This document shows positions 17,037 to 24,963 of a DNA stretch of 64,000 bases, piece after piece (the first letter of the stretch is position 1; each line of letters starts with the position of its first letter). This stretch comes from Mesobacillus persicus (GTDB lineage Bacteria > Bacillota > Bacilli > Bacillales > Cytobacillaceae): positions 372,001 through 436,000 of the forward strand of contig NZ_FOBW01000001.1 of the NCBI RefSeq assembly GCF_900109925.1. Reading direction: 5' to 3'. A program made the translations under genes and the position numbers. The notes under the pieces are model-generated. The model saw nothing but the letters and a program-made list of their open reading frames with translations, was not told the DNA's origin and did no database searches.

Positions 17037-17783
17037 TCACTTTTCAATTACACCGATTAAATACCCTTCATATAAATTTTGGATTTCGTTTCCCCAGTCA
17101 AGATCAAGGGATGCTAAAATTTCGATCTTCTCAGCTGGAAATTTTCCTGATCTTGATCCGGATGAGATCGTCTCTCCTGCGATTCTTGGTGGTTGTGGGT
17201 CGTAACTAGCGTACTCGTTCCGCACTTTTATTATCTTATGACTTTCTTCGTCCATTTCAACAAATGCGTATAACCGCACGATTGTTTTCTCTGTTTTAAT
17301 TTCTCGGAACACGAGTCTTTCATTTCCTTCATTTAGCCCTTCTCCATATGTGTAAAGCACTTCTTCTGTTTCTTTGTCGATGATATCAATCATCACAAAT
17401 TCATCGGTTGTTCTTTTGGTCAATTCAACATCTGCTTTTTGAAAAGGCATTTCTACATAAAGGTCATGTAAAGCGACTTGATGTTCGCTTAAGTTCGGAT
17501 GGTCCTCATATTCAGTAATAACTCCTCTCTCAGCGTTCGATTCTGGTTGATCTTCACCTACTTGTTGGAACGTTAAAAACGAGAACAAGAATATTGCAGC
17601 AACCGTGGCCAATCCAACATACAATTTTGTCACCTTATTTTGCCACCTTTCTCTTTTAGCATGGTTTATTTCAGCGCTCTGGATTTCGGTCAGCATTTGT
17701 ACTTGCTTTTCAACCTTTAAAACGGGTTTGGGCAAATCTTTCAGTTGATGGAGGATTTCATTTTGTTTGTTTTCTTCCAACAT
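17037..17783 (-). CDS. Putative membrane-bound anti-sigma factor
   Basis: 248 residues: a charged cytoplasmic N-terminus (about 1-58), one transmembrane helix with VGLATVAAIFLFSFLTF, and an extracytoplasmic C-terminal domain. The start overlaps the sigma stop by one base (TAATG) and is preceded by GAGAGG, fixing the start and implying coupled translation. Position directly after an ECF sigma gene is the main evidence for function. No zinc-binding HxxxCxxC motif is seen. Confidence 0.75.
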   Translation of the reverse strand: MLEENKQNEILHQLKDLPKPVLKVEKQVQMLTEIQSAEINHAKRERWQNKVTKLYVGLATVAAIFLFSFLTFQQVGEDQPESNAERGVITEYEDHPNLSEHQVALHDLYVEMPFQKADVELTKRTTDEFVMIDIIDKETEEVLYTYGEGLNEGNERLVFREIKTEKTIVRLYAFVEMDEESHKIIKVRNEYASYDPQPPRIAGETISSGSRSGKFPAEKIEILASLDLDWGNEIQNLYEGYLIGVIEK

Positions 17784-18283
17784 TAGAGTAGCCTCTCTTT
17801 CTCGTTCTGCAAAGCCTTTAATGCTCTGTGGAAGGTGAGTCTTACTTTTTCCTCTTTCCAATTTAGAATTTCAGCCGTTTCTGAAACAGACAATTCTTTG
17901 ATTCCTCGTAAAACAACCACATCTCGGTAGGATTTTTTTAACGTTTGTATGGCCTTAAACAATTCTTTATTAGTTTCATTGAACTCAAGTACCTGTTCTG
18001 GCGTATTCGTGCTATAGGAATCTACCGATTGTTTGAAGATGAATTCTTTTACTCTACCCCTTTGTTTCCGACGAATTTCATCGATAGCGATATGTCTTGC
18101 GATGCTAAAAAGCCAGGTCTTTGGACTCGATTTTTCTTGAAAGGAATCCTGTTTTTTGATTGCTCTGATAAAAACCTCTTGGACTAAATCCTCTACATCT
18201 GTGCTTCCCAAATAATAAACAAAAAAATGATAGAGGTCATTGCTGTATTGGTGAAACCAATCACTTATCCTGCTAGTAGACAT
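17783..18283 (-). CDS. ECF-type RNA polymerase sigma factor
   Basis: 166 residues with region 2 (YLGSTDVEDLVQEVFIRAI and KTWLFSIARHIAIDEIRR) and region 4 (VVVLRGIKELSVSETAEILNW then KVRLTFHRALKAL). Directs RNA polymerase to stress or envelope promoters and is presumably held inactive by the co-encoded membrane protein. ATG at 18283 follows GGGGAATACAAAAA; an upstream in-frame ATG lacks a ribosome binding site. Which B. subtilis sigma it corresponds to cannot be decided. Confidence 0.93.
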   Translation of the reverse strand: MSTSRISDWFHQYSNDLYHFFVYYLGSTDVEDLVQEVFIRAIKKQDSFQEKSSPKTWLFSIARHIAIDEIRRKQRGRVKEFIFKQSVDSYSTNTPEQVLEFNETNKELFKAIQTLKKSYRDVVVLRGIKELSVSETAEILNWKEEKVRLTFHRALKALQNEKERLL

Positions 18284-18504
18284 TTTTTGTATTCCCCGTT
18301 TCATTGAACTACCCATTAGTCGAACAACTCGCTCGTTTGTTTCAGTTTATTTTAACAAATATCAACGAATGTTTTGGTTGAGGCAAGAATTGTGAACCCA
18401 CCCATTCGAAAGAAGGATTTTCCCTTCAGGGTACGGAATATAGTTAAGTTAGTAGTGGCTCGACTTTTAAAACAGTAATAAAATGATACCTGGGGGAACT
18501 GAAA

Positions 18505-19026
18505 ATGAAAGAATTGCAATATCCGATTGGTCCATTTCAACCGCAACAGGAACTGTCGAATACATTTATTGAAAGTTGTATAAGAGAGATTGAAGAGGCT
18601 CCTTCTCTATTTAGAAAGGCAGTAGAGGATTTAAGTGACAAACAACTCGATACTCCCTACCGCCCTGGCGGATGGACGATTCGTCAAGTTGTTCATCATC
18701 TTGCGGATAGCCATATGAATAGCTTTATTCGCTTGAAATTAGCTCTTACCGAGGATAATCCAACGATCAAACCCTACTTTGAAGAGAAATGGGCAAATTT
18801 AGCTGATTCCAAACAATCGATTGAATCATCGTTAACTCTTTTAGAAGGATTGCATTCAAGATGGGCTTATTTATTGAAATCGTTGAAGCCTGCAGATTTG
18901 GAAAAGACTTTCTATCACCCTGAAACAGGTCCAGTGACATTGGCTATGAATATCAGCTTGTACGCTTGGCACAGTCGCCATCATCTTTCGCACATCACTA
19001 GGCTTCGTGAACGGATGGAATGGTAA
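18505..19026 (+). CDS. DinB-fold thiol transferase (YfiT/BstA-like)
   Basis: 173 aa, colinear with B. subtilis YfiT, a DinB/YfiT-like metalloprotein later named bacillithiol transferase BstA. Metal ligands are visible as HHLADSH (about residues 66-72) and WHSRHHLSH near the C-terminus. Expected to conjugate bacillithiol to electrophiles in the cytoplasm. ATG at 18505 follows TGGGGGAACTGAAA. It is followed by a strong terminator. Confidence 0.85.
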   Translation: MKELQYPIGPFQPQQELSNTFIESCIREIEEAPSLFRKAVEDLSDKQLDTPYRPGGWTIRQVVHHLADSHMNSFIRLKLALTEDNPTIKPYFEEKWANLADSKQSIESSLTLLEGLHSRWAYLLKSLKPADLEKTFYHPETGPVTLAMNISLYAWHSRHHLSHITRLRERMEW

Positions 19027-19039
19027 ACGCAGGGAACGC

Positions 19040-19087
19040 AAATAAAAGAAGCAGCAGATTCGCTTGAATTTGCTGCTTCTTTTATTT
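19040..19087. terminator. Bidirectional terminator
   Basis: AAATAAAAGAAGCAGCA pairs with TGCTGCTTCTTTTATTT around a 14-nt loop. It separates the convergent yfiT-like and peroxiredoxin genes. Confidence 0.85.
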
Positions 19088-19140
19088 AACCCTGTCGATG
19101 GATCAACCTTTATTCAACAATGTGCGGAATTCCTTTAAAC

Positions 19141-19602
19141 CTATGTTAACTTTTCAAGCTCATTAAAAACGGCTTCATAATCTTCCTTTTGATCCGCTTT
19201 GAACGAAGTGTTTGTGTAGGTAATCACACCTTCTTTGTTCACTACAAAAACCGAGCGAACCGCGGTTCCACCTTTTTCATTAAACACCTGGTAGTTTTTC
19301 ATTGTTTGCTTATCCCAATCAGATAACAGTGGGTATGGCAATGTTCCCATGCTTGCTTCAAAAACTCGGTGTGAATGAATATGGTCAGCGCTGACCGCTA
19401 AAACATCGGCGTTTAATTGTTCAAACTTCTTATAGTCCTCTTTCCAAGAGGCAATTTCTTTAATTCAACCTGGGGTAAAATCCATCCCATAAAAGGCAAC
19501 AACAATATTTTTACTTCCTCGATAATCTGCTAAAGAAATCTTCTCTTGCTTCGTTGCCGTCAAGGAAAAATCCGGCGCCTGATCACCAATCTTCAAAGAC
19601 AC
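19141..19602 (-). CDS. Probable selenocysteine-containing peroxiredoxin (AhpC/TSA family, PrxU-like)
   Basis: 153 codons from GTG (19602, after AAGGAGG) to TAG, interrupted only by TGA at codon 46 (19465-19467). The context is AFYGMDFTPG-TGA-IKEIASWKEDY, so TGA sits exactly at the peroxidatic Cys of the thioredoxin-fold peroxiredoxin motif (TPGC). Upstream is IGDQAPDFSL; downstream FEQLNADVLAVSAD and LPYPLLSD are intact, with no frameshift. No other Cys exists, so the enzyme would be 1-Sec. A SECIS-like hairpin lies in the right place. It would reduce peroxides. The alternative is a nonsense mutation exactly at the catalytic codon. Confidence 0.82.
19437..19451 (-). promoter_or_regulatory. 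Candidate bacterial SECIS hairpin
   Basis: On the minus strand CCTCTT-GGA-AAGAGG forms a 6-bp stem with a GGA apical loop. It starts 13 nt after the TGA codon, so the first loop G is the 20th base after it. Known bacterial SECIS elements place a G-containing small loop about 16-37 nt after UGA. It lies inside the coding sequence, as expected for bacteria. Confidence 0.72.
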
Positions 19603-19684
19603 TCTAAACGATACCTCCTTTTATCATACCAACCCCATTATTCCCCAAAATTCAAAAAGTAAGCAGCGAGATGGAAATAAAAGT

Positions 19685-19707
19685 TAGGTGCCAGGCACCA
19701 TCCAGTT
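19685..19707. repeat. GGTGCCAGGCACC palindrome, copy 6
   Basis: Core at 19687-19699, continuing CATCCAG. It lies 10 nt beyond the histidine-phosphatase stop and upstream of the peroxiredoxin gene. Confidence 0.85.
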
Positions 19708-19716
19708 TTATGGTAA

Positions 19717-20337
19717 TTAGTTATTCGGTACAAAGATTTTTTCGAATTGGTAGTCTCCGTCGAGTTCGTTAATTTTAAGAACGGATGCATTTTCAATTGG
19801 CTTAAAGCCGGCTAATTCTTCTATTGGCCAGTTCATGAGATAGGCAAGAAGCATTTGCATAAAGGCAGCGTGAGTCACTACGACGATATTATCGTAACGA
19901 CCTTGCTTCTTCACCCTTTCCACGACTGCAGTCATAAACATTGTCGCGCGAAGATACACATCGGCCAGCGACTCCCCGTTCTGGAACCGAAAATAAAACT
20001 GTCCTGCTGCTTTAAATTCTTTTTTCGATTCAGGGGTCCGATTGGTATGGTCATATAGATTTCCCAATTCCCACTCTCGAATCAGTGGATTTTGATGAAA
20101 AGGGACTTGTCCAGGTAGCTGAGAGTGGACGGCCTCTGCTGTCTGCATCGTCCGCAAATAAGGAGAACTGTATAGCACTGACGTTCCTTCCACGATTGTT
20201 TTCATAAATTCCCCGGTTTGTTTGACCTGCTTTTGACCGAGAGCAGTCAAATTATGTTGGGAATCATGTGTATGAGCCATGACTGTACGGTCAACATTAT
20301 GCTCAGCCTCGCCATGACGAATCACATAAATATTCAA
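19717..20337 (-). CDS. Histidine phosphatase family protein (phosphoglycerate mutase-like)
   Basis: Cytoplasmic phosphohydrolase of the branch-1 histidine phosphatase superfamily. Phospho-acceptor RHGEAEHN is at residues 6-13, with LYSSPYLRTMQTAE and a second catalytic His in VVTHAAFMQ. 206 aa. TTG at 20337, 5 nt after GGAGG, gives MNIYVIRHGE, the usual family start; the GTG 12 nt upstream lacks proper spacing. Substrate unknown. Confidence 0.88.
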   Translation of the reverse strand: MNIYVIRHGEAEHNVDRTVMAHTHDSQHNLTALGQKQVKQTGEFMKTIVEGTSVLYSSPYLRTMQTAEAVHSQLPGQVPFHQNPLIREWELGNLYDHTNRTPESKKEFKAAGQFYFRFQNGESLADVYLRATMFMTAVVERVKKQGRYDNIVVVTHAAFMQMLLAYLMNWPIEELAGFKPIENASVLKINELDGDYQFEKIFVPNN

Positions 20338-20531
20338 TGTTTCCTCCACCCCTTGTTGTGATTTATGTATTTATAAAAATGGACACCCATGGTTAGGAGT
20401 GTCTATAAGTTAAAAATCGGTAAGAAAGATCTTATGTAATACTTTAACAAGTATTTTTAAGTTGGTAAAGTAAATTATATCAATATTCAGAATATGAGTT
20501 TGCAGGTTATGCTGGAGTGAATGGGTGGGTT

Positions 20532-20700
20532 TGTAGATAGAAAAACAGCTTGATGTAGTATGAGCGGTGAATTGTGTAGAAAGTGGGTGTTGTTATGTAG
20601 AATAGGCGGGCAATCGTGTAGAAAGTGCAAATGGTCATGTAGTAAAGAGTAGAATTATTGTAGAAAGATACGAAATTCTTATAGAAACTTTTAATCAGAT
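20532..20700. repeat. Eight-copy degenerate 21-bp tandem array (TGTAGAAAG units)
   Basis: TGTAG starts at 20532, then 20554, 20575, 20596, 20617, 20638, 20659, and TATAG at 20680. The spacing is exactly 21 bp after a first 22-bp step. The unit consensus is TGTAGAAAGTG plus a variable half. The array occupies most of the gap between the histidine phosphatase start and the CuA lipoprotein terminator. It has no open reading frame with a ribosome binding site. Confidence 0.85.
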
Positions 20701-20710
20701 TCTACACACA

Positions 20711-20744
20711 AAAACAGGCACTCGGATTTTGAAACCCGGTGCCT
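20711..20744 (-). terminator. Terminator of the CuA-type lipoprotein gene
   Basis: On the minus strand AGGCACCGGG...CCGAGTGCCT is followed by GTTTTTG. Confidence 0.75.
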
Positions 20745-20766
20745 AGCCAATTCTTTAGTTTTACAT

Positions 20767-21123
20767 CTATTCCACAATAACCGTGGCAATCATGTCATCG
20801 TGTCCAGTACCACATTGGATGCTACACTTTACTTTATACTCACCTGGCTCAAGCGTTGCTGTTGCAGAACCTTCCCCATCAATTTTCACGTCTGTACCTT
20901 CAACTTCAATTCCATGGTAGCCTTCTACATTTTTAAGGTTGAACGTAACTTCCCCAGCAGGAACAGTGTACGTATCTTGTTCAAATTCCCAGTTTTTCGC
21001 ACTTAAGTCGACTGTGCTCTCTGCACCACTGCTATTTTCACTTCCATTGCTTTCTTCTCCTCCGCATGCTGCTAAGGCAAGAATGGACACCATCATAAAT
21101 AAAGACACTAGTAACTTTTTCAT
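20767..21123 (-). CDS. Stand-alone CuA-type cupredoxin lipoprotein
   Basis: 118 aa: a lipoprotein signal ending LAAC (Cys20 would be lipidated), then a Ser/Glu-rich linker and a cupredoxin domain. The C-terminus carries CSIQCGTGHDDM, an exact CxxxCGxxHxxM CuA site, with a preceding ligand His in GYHGIEVEG. This is the ligand set of cytochrome oxidase subunit II without its membrane helices. Likely an extracellular copper/electron-transfer or CuA-assembly protein. ATG at 21123 follows AAAGGGG. No oxidase genes are adjacent. Confidence 0.85.
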   Translation of the reverse strand: MKKLLVSLFMMVSILALAACGGEESNGSENSSGAESTVDLSAKNWEFEQDTYTVPAGEVTFNLKNVEGYHGIEVEGTDVKIDGEGSATATLEPGEYKVKCSIQCGTGHDDMIATVIVE

Positions 21124-21362
21124 TGTTTGCAATCCCCTTTACTTTTTTATGAACTTCATTGGTTTGTACGGGCTCACCTAAATTCGGGTTCTACGCTATT
21201 CAAGATAGAATCCTATCAAGGTGATCCTTGTTTCCTTACTAAAATTTTGCCATCCTTTCTCATTGAATTCTCATTTATAAGTTCATTTTAAAAAAGATTG
21301 GCTTGGTCTGTAGTGCGGAATATCACTGTTAGACTTTTTTTCGTAACATTTAACGATTAGAT

Positions 21363-21391
21363 AAAAAAACCTCCACCGTTGTAAGTGAAGG
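21363..21391 (-). terminator. Terminator of the MFS-PAS gene
   Basis: On the minus strand CCTTCAC...GTGGAGG is followed by TTTTTTT. Confidence 0.8.
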
Positions 21392-21401
21392 CCAGACAAA
21401 C

Positions 21402-22895
21402 TTAATCGATTTTAGCTTCATTAAAAATTCCTACATAATATCTAACCTGTTCCGACTCATTTTTAATCGGACTAATCGAGAGCCTCTCCAAGTAGATTTC
21501 GCCGTTCTTTTTCTTGTTCCATATCTCCCCTTGCCAAGACCCGTTTTCGCGTATGGATTCCCACATTTCTTCGTAAAAATGTTTGTCTTGTTTGCCAGAT
21601 TTTAAAATACGTGGGCTTTGACCAATGATTTCTGCTTCGGTATAGCCGGTGATGGTTGTAAAAGCGGGATTCACCTTTTGAATATTGCCTTTCGCATCGG
21701 TAACCATAATGCCTTCCACTGTATAGTCGATGATTTTCTTCGCCTGCTCTAGTTGTTCTTGATAGTACATCCAGATAACGATAATAAAGCAGGCCAAGGC
21801 TACTTGTGATAGCGCCATAAACCCAATGGCATAATGACCTGTGAGATTGAATAAGAACGTTAGCAATAACGGTGGGAAAAAGCCGCCTAGCCCCCCCATT
21901 GCAGCAACGATACCGTTGACGATTCCCGCTTGTTTTGAAAAATACATGGGAACCAATTTAAAAACAACGCCGTTTCCGATTCCTGCAAATAACGCAATCG
22001 TTAAACATCCAAAAGAATACCATGTTAGACCTGGGTTAAAAGCGAGAATGATTCCTGACAAAGTTAAGGCGGCGAAAACAATCATTAACACCTTGAATGA
22101 GTTAAACCGATCACCAAGCCAGCCCCCAACAGGACGAATGAACGTTGCAATAGCTATAAACCCAGCGGTTCTTAATCCGGCATCTACTTTATCTAAATCA
22201 AAATGGACGACCAAAAAGTTTGGCAAATAAATGGTGAACGCGACAAATGCACCGAACGTAAGAAAATAAAACAAACTTAAAAACCATAACTTTTCGTTTT
22301 TATAGACAGTTTTAAGTTGTTCCTTTAAAGGTGTGACCACTTTTGGTTCATTTTTATCGCCAAACAAGAAATTTAGAAGGGCGATAAAAATCATCAGGAC
22401 TAAATAAAATTGGACTGTTCGCTCCCAGCCAAATTGATTAGCAAGGACGGGCGCAGCAAACGTAGTGATGGCCGTACCAATATTTCCTACTCCATAAATA
22501 CCATTAACAAATCCATGGCGCTCTTTCGGATAATATTTCGGTAAGGAAGTGACACCCACGGAGAATAGCGCGCCGCTAATACCTAAAAATAACCCACCTA
22601 TGAACAGGTCGATAAACGAATTAGCGATACTAATGTAATAAATAGGAGCCAATAATACAATCGAGTTAATAAAAAACAGTTTTCTTGCACCAAATCGATT
22701 TGTCCAATAACCGATTGGAATTCTTAAGATTGATCCTAAGACGACGGGAATCGCGGTGACAAACGCTAGCTGAGCTCCGGTCAGCGGAATATCTGCTTTA
22801 ATAAACGGCATTAACCCTGATAGTATGACCCACACCATAAATGCAGCGATTAAACTAAAGGTTTGAAGAGGTAATTGCAAGGTCTTGCTCTTCAT
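21402..22895 (-). CDS. NarK-type MFS transporter fused to a C-terminal PAS domain
   Basis: 497 residues. About 1-385 is a 12-helix nitrate/nitrite porter-like MFS domain, with RIPIGYWTNRFGARK in the loop 2-3 signature, GVGNIGTAITTF and GLGGFFPPLLL. A short coiled linker (EQLEQAKKIIDYT) then leads to a PAS domain, about 390-497, with VNPAFTTITGYTEAEIIGQSPRIL and WQGEIWNKKKNGE. PAS domains sense small ligands, redox or light. Here one is tethered to a transporter, suggesting transport gated by or coupled to sensing. ATG at 22895 follows AAAGGGG. Confidence 0.88.
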   Translation of the reverse strand: MKSKTLQLPLQTFSLIAAFMVWVILSGLMPFIKADIPLTGAQLAFVTAIPVVLGSILRIPIGYWTNRFGARKLFFINSIVLLAPIYYISIANSFIDLFIGGLFLGISGALFSVGVTSLPKYYPKERHGFVNGIYGVGNIGTAITTFAAPVLANQFGWERTVQFYLVLMIFIALLNFLFGDKNEPKVVTPLKEQLKTVYKNEKLWFLSLFYFLTFGAFVAFTIYLPNFLVVHFDLDKVDAGLRTAGFIAIATFIRPVGGWLGDRFNSFKVLMIVFAALTLSGIILAFNPGLTWYSFGCLTIALFAGIGNGVVFKLVPMYFSKQAGIVNGIVAAMGGLGGFFPPLLLTFLFNLTGHYAIGFMALSQVALACFIIVIWMYYQEQLEQAKKIIDYTVEGIMVTDAKGNIQKVNPAFTTITGYTEAEIIGQSPRILKSGKQDKHFYEEMWESIRENGSWQGEIWNKKKNGEIYLERLSISPIKNESEQVRYYVGIFNEAKID

Positions 22896-23239
22896 CTAAT
22901 CTAGCCCCTTTCGCTTTAATCTTCTCTAAATTGGCCGTGTTACATTATTGAATTTAGTTGTTTAAGCGCCCTGGAGAGGAATACTACAATCATGTTTAAC
23001 ACAAGCCTTAACGAATAATCAAATATTCTAAACAATGATAATTCAATACAATTTGTTGGGATGTAATTTAGCTCACACTTCACAAAATATTCACATTTAT
23101 ATTTGACAAGCTATTACATGTTTCGATTCCCGTTTTTTGTGGAATTATAAAACAAGCTATGTTCAAAAGTCCTATTTTTATTTAAATATTATCCATTTGA
23201 ACATTTATAAAATACATTGTTAAAAAGAGAAATGGAGGA
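22896..23239. other. Divergent intergenic region with clustered TGTGA half-sites
   Basis: AT-rich gap between the MFS-PAS and lapA starts. On the minus strand three TGTGA half-sites follow one another at 23072-23096 (TGTGAATATTTTGTGAAGTGTGAG). They resemble CRP/FNR-family half-sites but are direct rather than inverted, so assignment to Fnr is speculative. No gene seen. Confidence 0.45.
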
Positions 23240-23245
23240 GTGAAT

Positions 23246-23581
23246 TTGAGAATTCAATGGAATTTAATTTTAGCCTTAATCTTTGCACTCATTATCGCAA
23301 TCTTTGCTGTAGTAAATGTAGACTCCGTTCGAGTGGATTATGTGTTTGGGACGACATATTTTCCGCTAATCTTGGTCATACTTGGCTCCGCTTTACTAGG
23401 TGGACTCATTGTTGGTTCTATCGGGCTGTTTCGTAATTTTATGCTGCAACGTCAAGTAAAGCAGTTGACTAAGGAAAAAGCTCAGTTAGAAACGACGGTC
23501 CAAGAATTCAATAAGGAATCCGACGTAATAAAAACCGAGGATTCAGACGATGGTGAAGAAAAGCAAGTTGAAACTACTTGA
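23246..23581 (+). CDS. LapA-domain membrane protein
   Basis: 111-aa protein of the LapA (DUF1049) family: two transmembrane helices (about 6-24 and 40-62) enclosing VNVDSVRVDYVFGTTYFPL, then a charged coiled-coil tail (LQRQVKQLTKEKAQLETTV) and an acidic C-terminus. TTG at 23246 is 6 nt after GGAGG; the upstream GTG overlaps the ribosome binding site. Role in Gram-positives not established. Confidence 0.85.
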   Translation: MRIQWNLILALIFALIIAIFAVVNVDSVRVDYVFGTTYFPLILVILGSALLGGLIVGSIGLFRNFMLQRQVKQLTKEKAQLETTVQEFNKESDVIKTEDSDDGEEKQVETT

Positions 23582-23619
23582 AGAGATGGTTTCGGTCTAG
23601 CATCATTTATTACTATGCC

Positions 23620-23662
23620 CAATAAAAACAGAGCCTTCCAAGTGAAAGGCTCTGTTTTTATT
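23620..23662. terminator. Bidirectional terminator after lapA
   Basis: CAATAAAAACAGAGCCTT pairs with AAGGCTCTGTTTTTATTG across a short loop. Confidence 0.9.
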
Positions 23663-23841
23663 GGAGATTTTTTATCCAGGTAGCTGAAATCGCTTTTCTG
23701 TTATAACTCCTTCATTTTCCGCTAAACTATATGATAAGTGTAACTATTTATTTTAAGTTGTATTTGATAGTATGGGTTAATAGCGAAACCATTAGTGATG
23801 TTTCATATGTATTTGCTGGAACTGAAAGGAATGAAGAAAAC

Positions 23842-24480
23842 TTGGCGAACACTCATCTATTTTCAAAAGAAGAAGAATTAACAAATTCCATCACTCATGG
23901 AATTGGGGCGTTGCTTAGTATTGCAGCCCTGGTACTTTTAATTGTCTTTTCCTCTCTATACGGGAATGCATGGCATATTGTTAGCTTCACCCTGTTTGGT
24001 GTATCCATGTTTCTTTTATACACATCTTCGACCCTTGTTCATGCCCTTCGACCAGGTCGAGCAAAAGACTTTTTTGAGATAATGGATCATTCTTCCATCT
24101 ATTTCTTTATTGCGGGAACGTACACCCCATTTTTATTTCTAGCAGTGAAAGGGTCTCTTGGATGGACCTTGTTTGGGATAGTTTGGGGAATTGCCATAGC
24201 CGGAACCATTTTTAAATCTTTTTTCGTAAAAAAATTCATGTTCACGTCAACGATTCTATACGTTGTCATGGGCTGGTTAATTGTCTTCGCTTGGAATGAT
24301 TTAGCGGCAAATCTTCATCCCAATGCGTTGTTCCTATTAGCACTTGGGGGAATCCTTTATACAGTGGGTGCTATTTTCTATATGTGGAAGCTATTCAAAC
24401 ACCACCACGCCGTCTGGCATCTTTTCGTCCTAGCCGGAACCATCTGTCACTTCTTCTCCGTATTATATTTACTTCCTTAA
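23842..24480 (+). CDS. Hemolysin III / PAQR family membrane protein (TrhA-like)
   Basis: Seven-helix PAQR protein: THGIGALLSI in helix 1, STLVHAL, DHSSIYFFIAGTYTPF and C-terminal HHAVWHLFVLAGTICHFF supply the conserved Asp/His zinc site. Family members affect membrane-lipid homeostasis. TTG at 23842 gives 212 aa, the family length, with AAAGGA 11 nt upstream. The open frame extends 37 codons further upstream without a ribosome binding site. Confidence 0.85.
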   Translation: MANTHLFSKEEELTNSITHGIGALLSIAALVLLIVFSSLYGNAWHIVSFTLFGVSMFLLYTSSTLVHALRPGRAKDFFEIMDHSSIYFFIAGTYTPFLFLAVKGSLGWTLFGIVWGIAIAGTIFKSFFVKKFMFTSTILYVVMGWLIVFAWNDLAANLHPNALFLLALGGILYTVGAIFYMWKLFKHHHAVWHLFVLAGTICHFFSVLYLLP

Positions 24481-24481
24481 T

Positions 24482-24507
24482 CTGGATGGTGCCTGGCACC
24501 TTCCAGT
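24482..24507. repeat. GGTGCCTGGCACC palindrome, copy 7, acting as terminator
   Basis: CTGGATGGTGCC-T-GGCACCTTCCAG followed by TTTTTTT. It starts 2 nt after the PAQR stop and ends 5 nt before the convergent GNAT stop, a clear intrinsic terminator arrangement on the plus strand. Confidence 0.88.
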
Positions 24508-24511
24508 TTTT

Positions 24512-24934
24512 TTACATTAACTTTTTGGTTAAATAGTATTGTTTATGTTCTTTATTCGGGTGTTCTTCAACAATCCCAACGATTGTATAGCCATATTTTT
24601 GATAAAAGTCTGGCGCTTGAAAACTGAAAGTATCTAATTGGATAAGGCGGCAGTGGTTTTCACTCGCAATCTTCTCGATCCTAGCTAATAGCTCTTTCCC
24701 ATAACCCTTCCCTCTTAATGATTCATCAACCCAAAGAAAATCGATATGTAAACAATACCAAAAAATTGTACCGGTAATACCACCCAGAATCTTTCCCTCA
24801 TCATCTTTAAGGATGAAGCTGACGTTCTTAACGGGATGTTTTACCTCATCGGGTAGTTTTGATAGATTATGTTCAATGACCTTTTTACGGATATACTCAC
24901 TTTCCTCTTTACTCCATTGGTCGGTTATTTCCAC
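24512..24934 (-). CDS. GNAT-family N-acetyltransferase
   Basis: 140-aa acetyltransferase fold with acetyl-CoA loop [11 protein letters not shown] (about residues 78-88) preceded by [12 protein letters not shown], and C-terminal [13 protein letters not shown]. The start is GTG at 24934, 8 nt after AGGAGG. Acceptor substrate unknown. Confidence 0.88.
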   Translation of the reverse strand: MEITDQWSKEESEYIRKKVIEHNLSKLPDEVKHPVKNVSFILKDDEGKILGGITGTIFWYCLHIDFLWVDESLRGKGYGKELLARIEKIASENHCRLIQLDTFSFQAPDFYQKYGYTIVGIVEEHPNKEHKQYYLTKKLM

Positions 24935-24963
24935 TCTGTTTTCCTCCTATACCAAGTCCGTAG

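Noticed and set aside
16910-17047. N-terminal extension of the SDR protein
   Set aside because: The extra 46 codons read through palindrome copy 5 and the end of the anti-sigma gene; a good ribosome binding site precedes ATG 16909.
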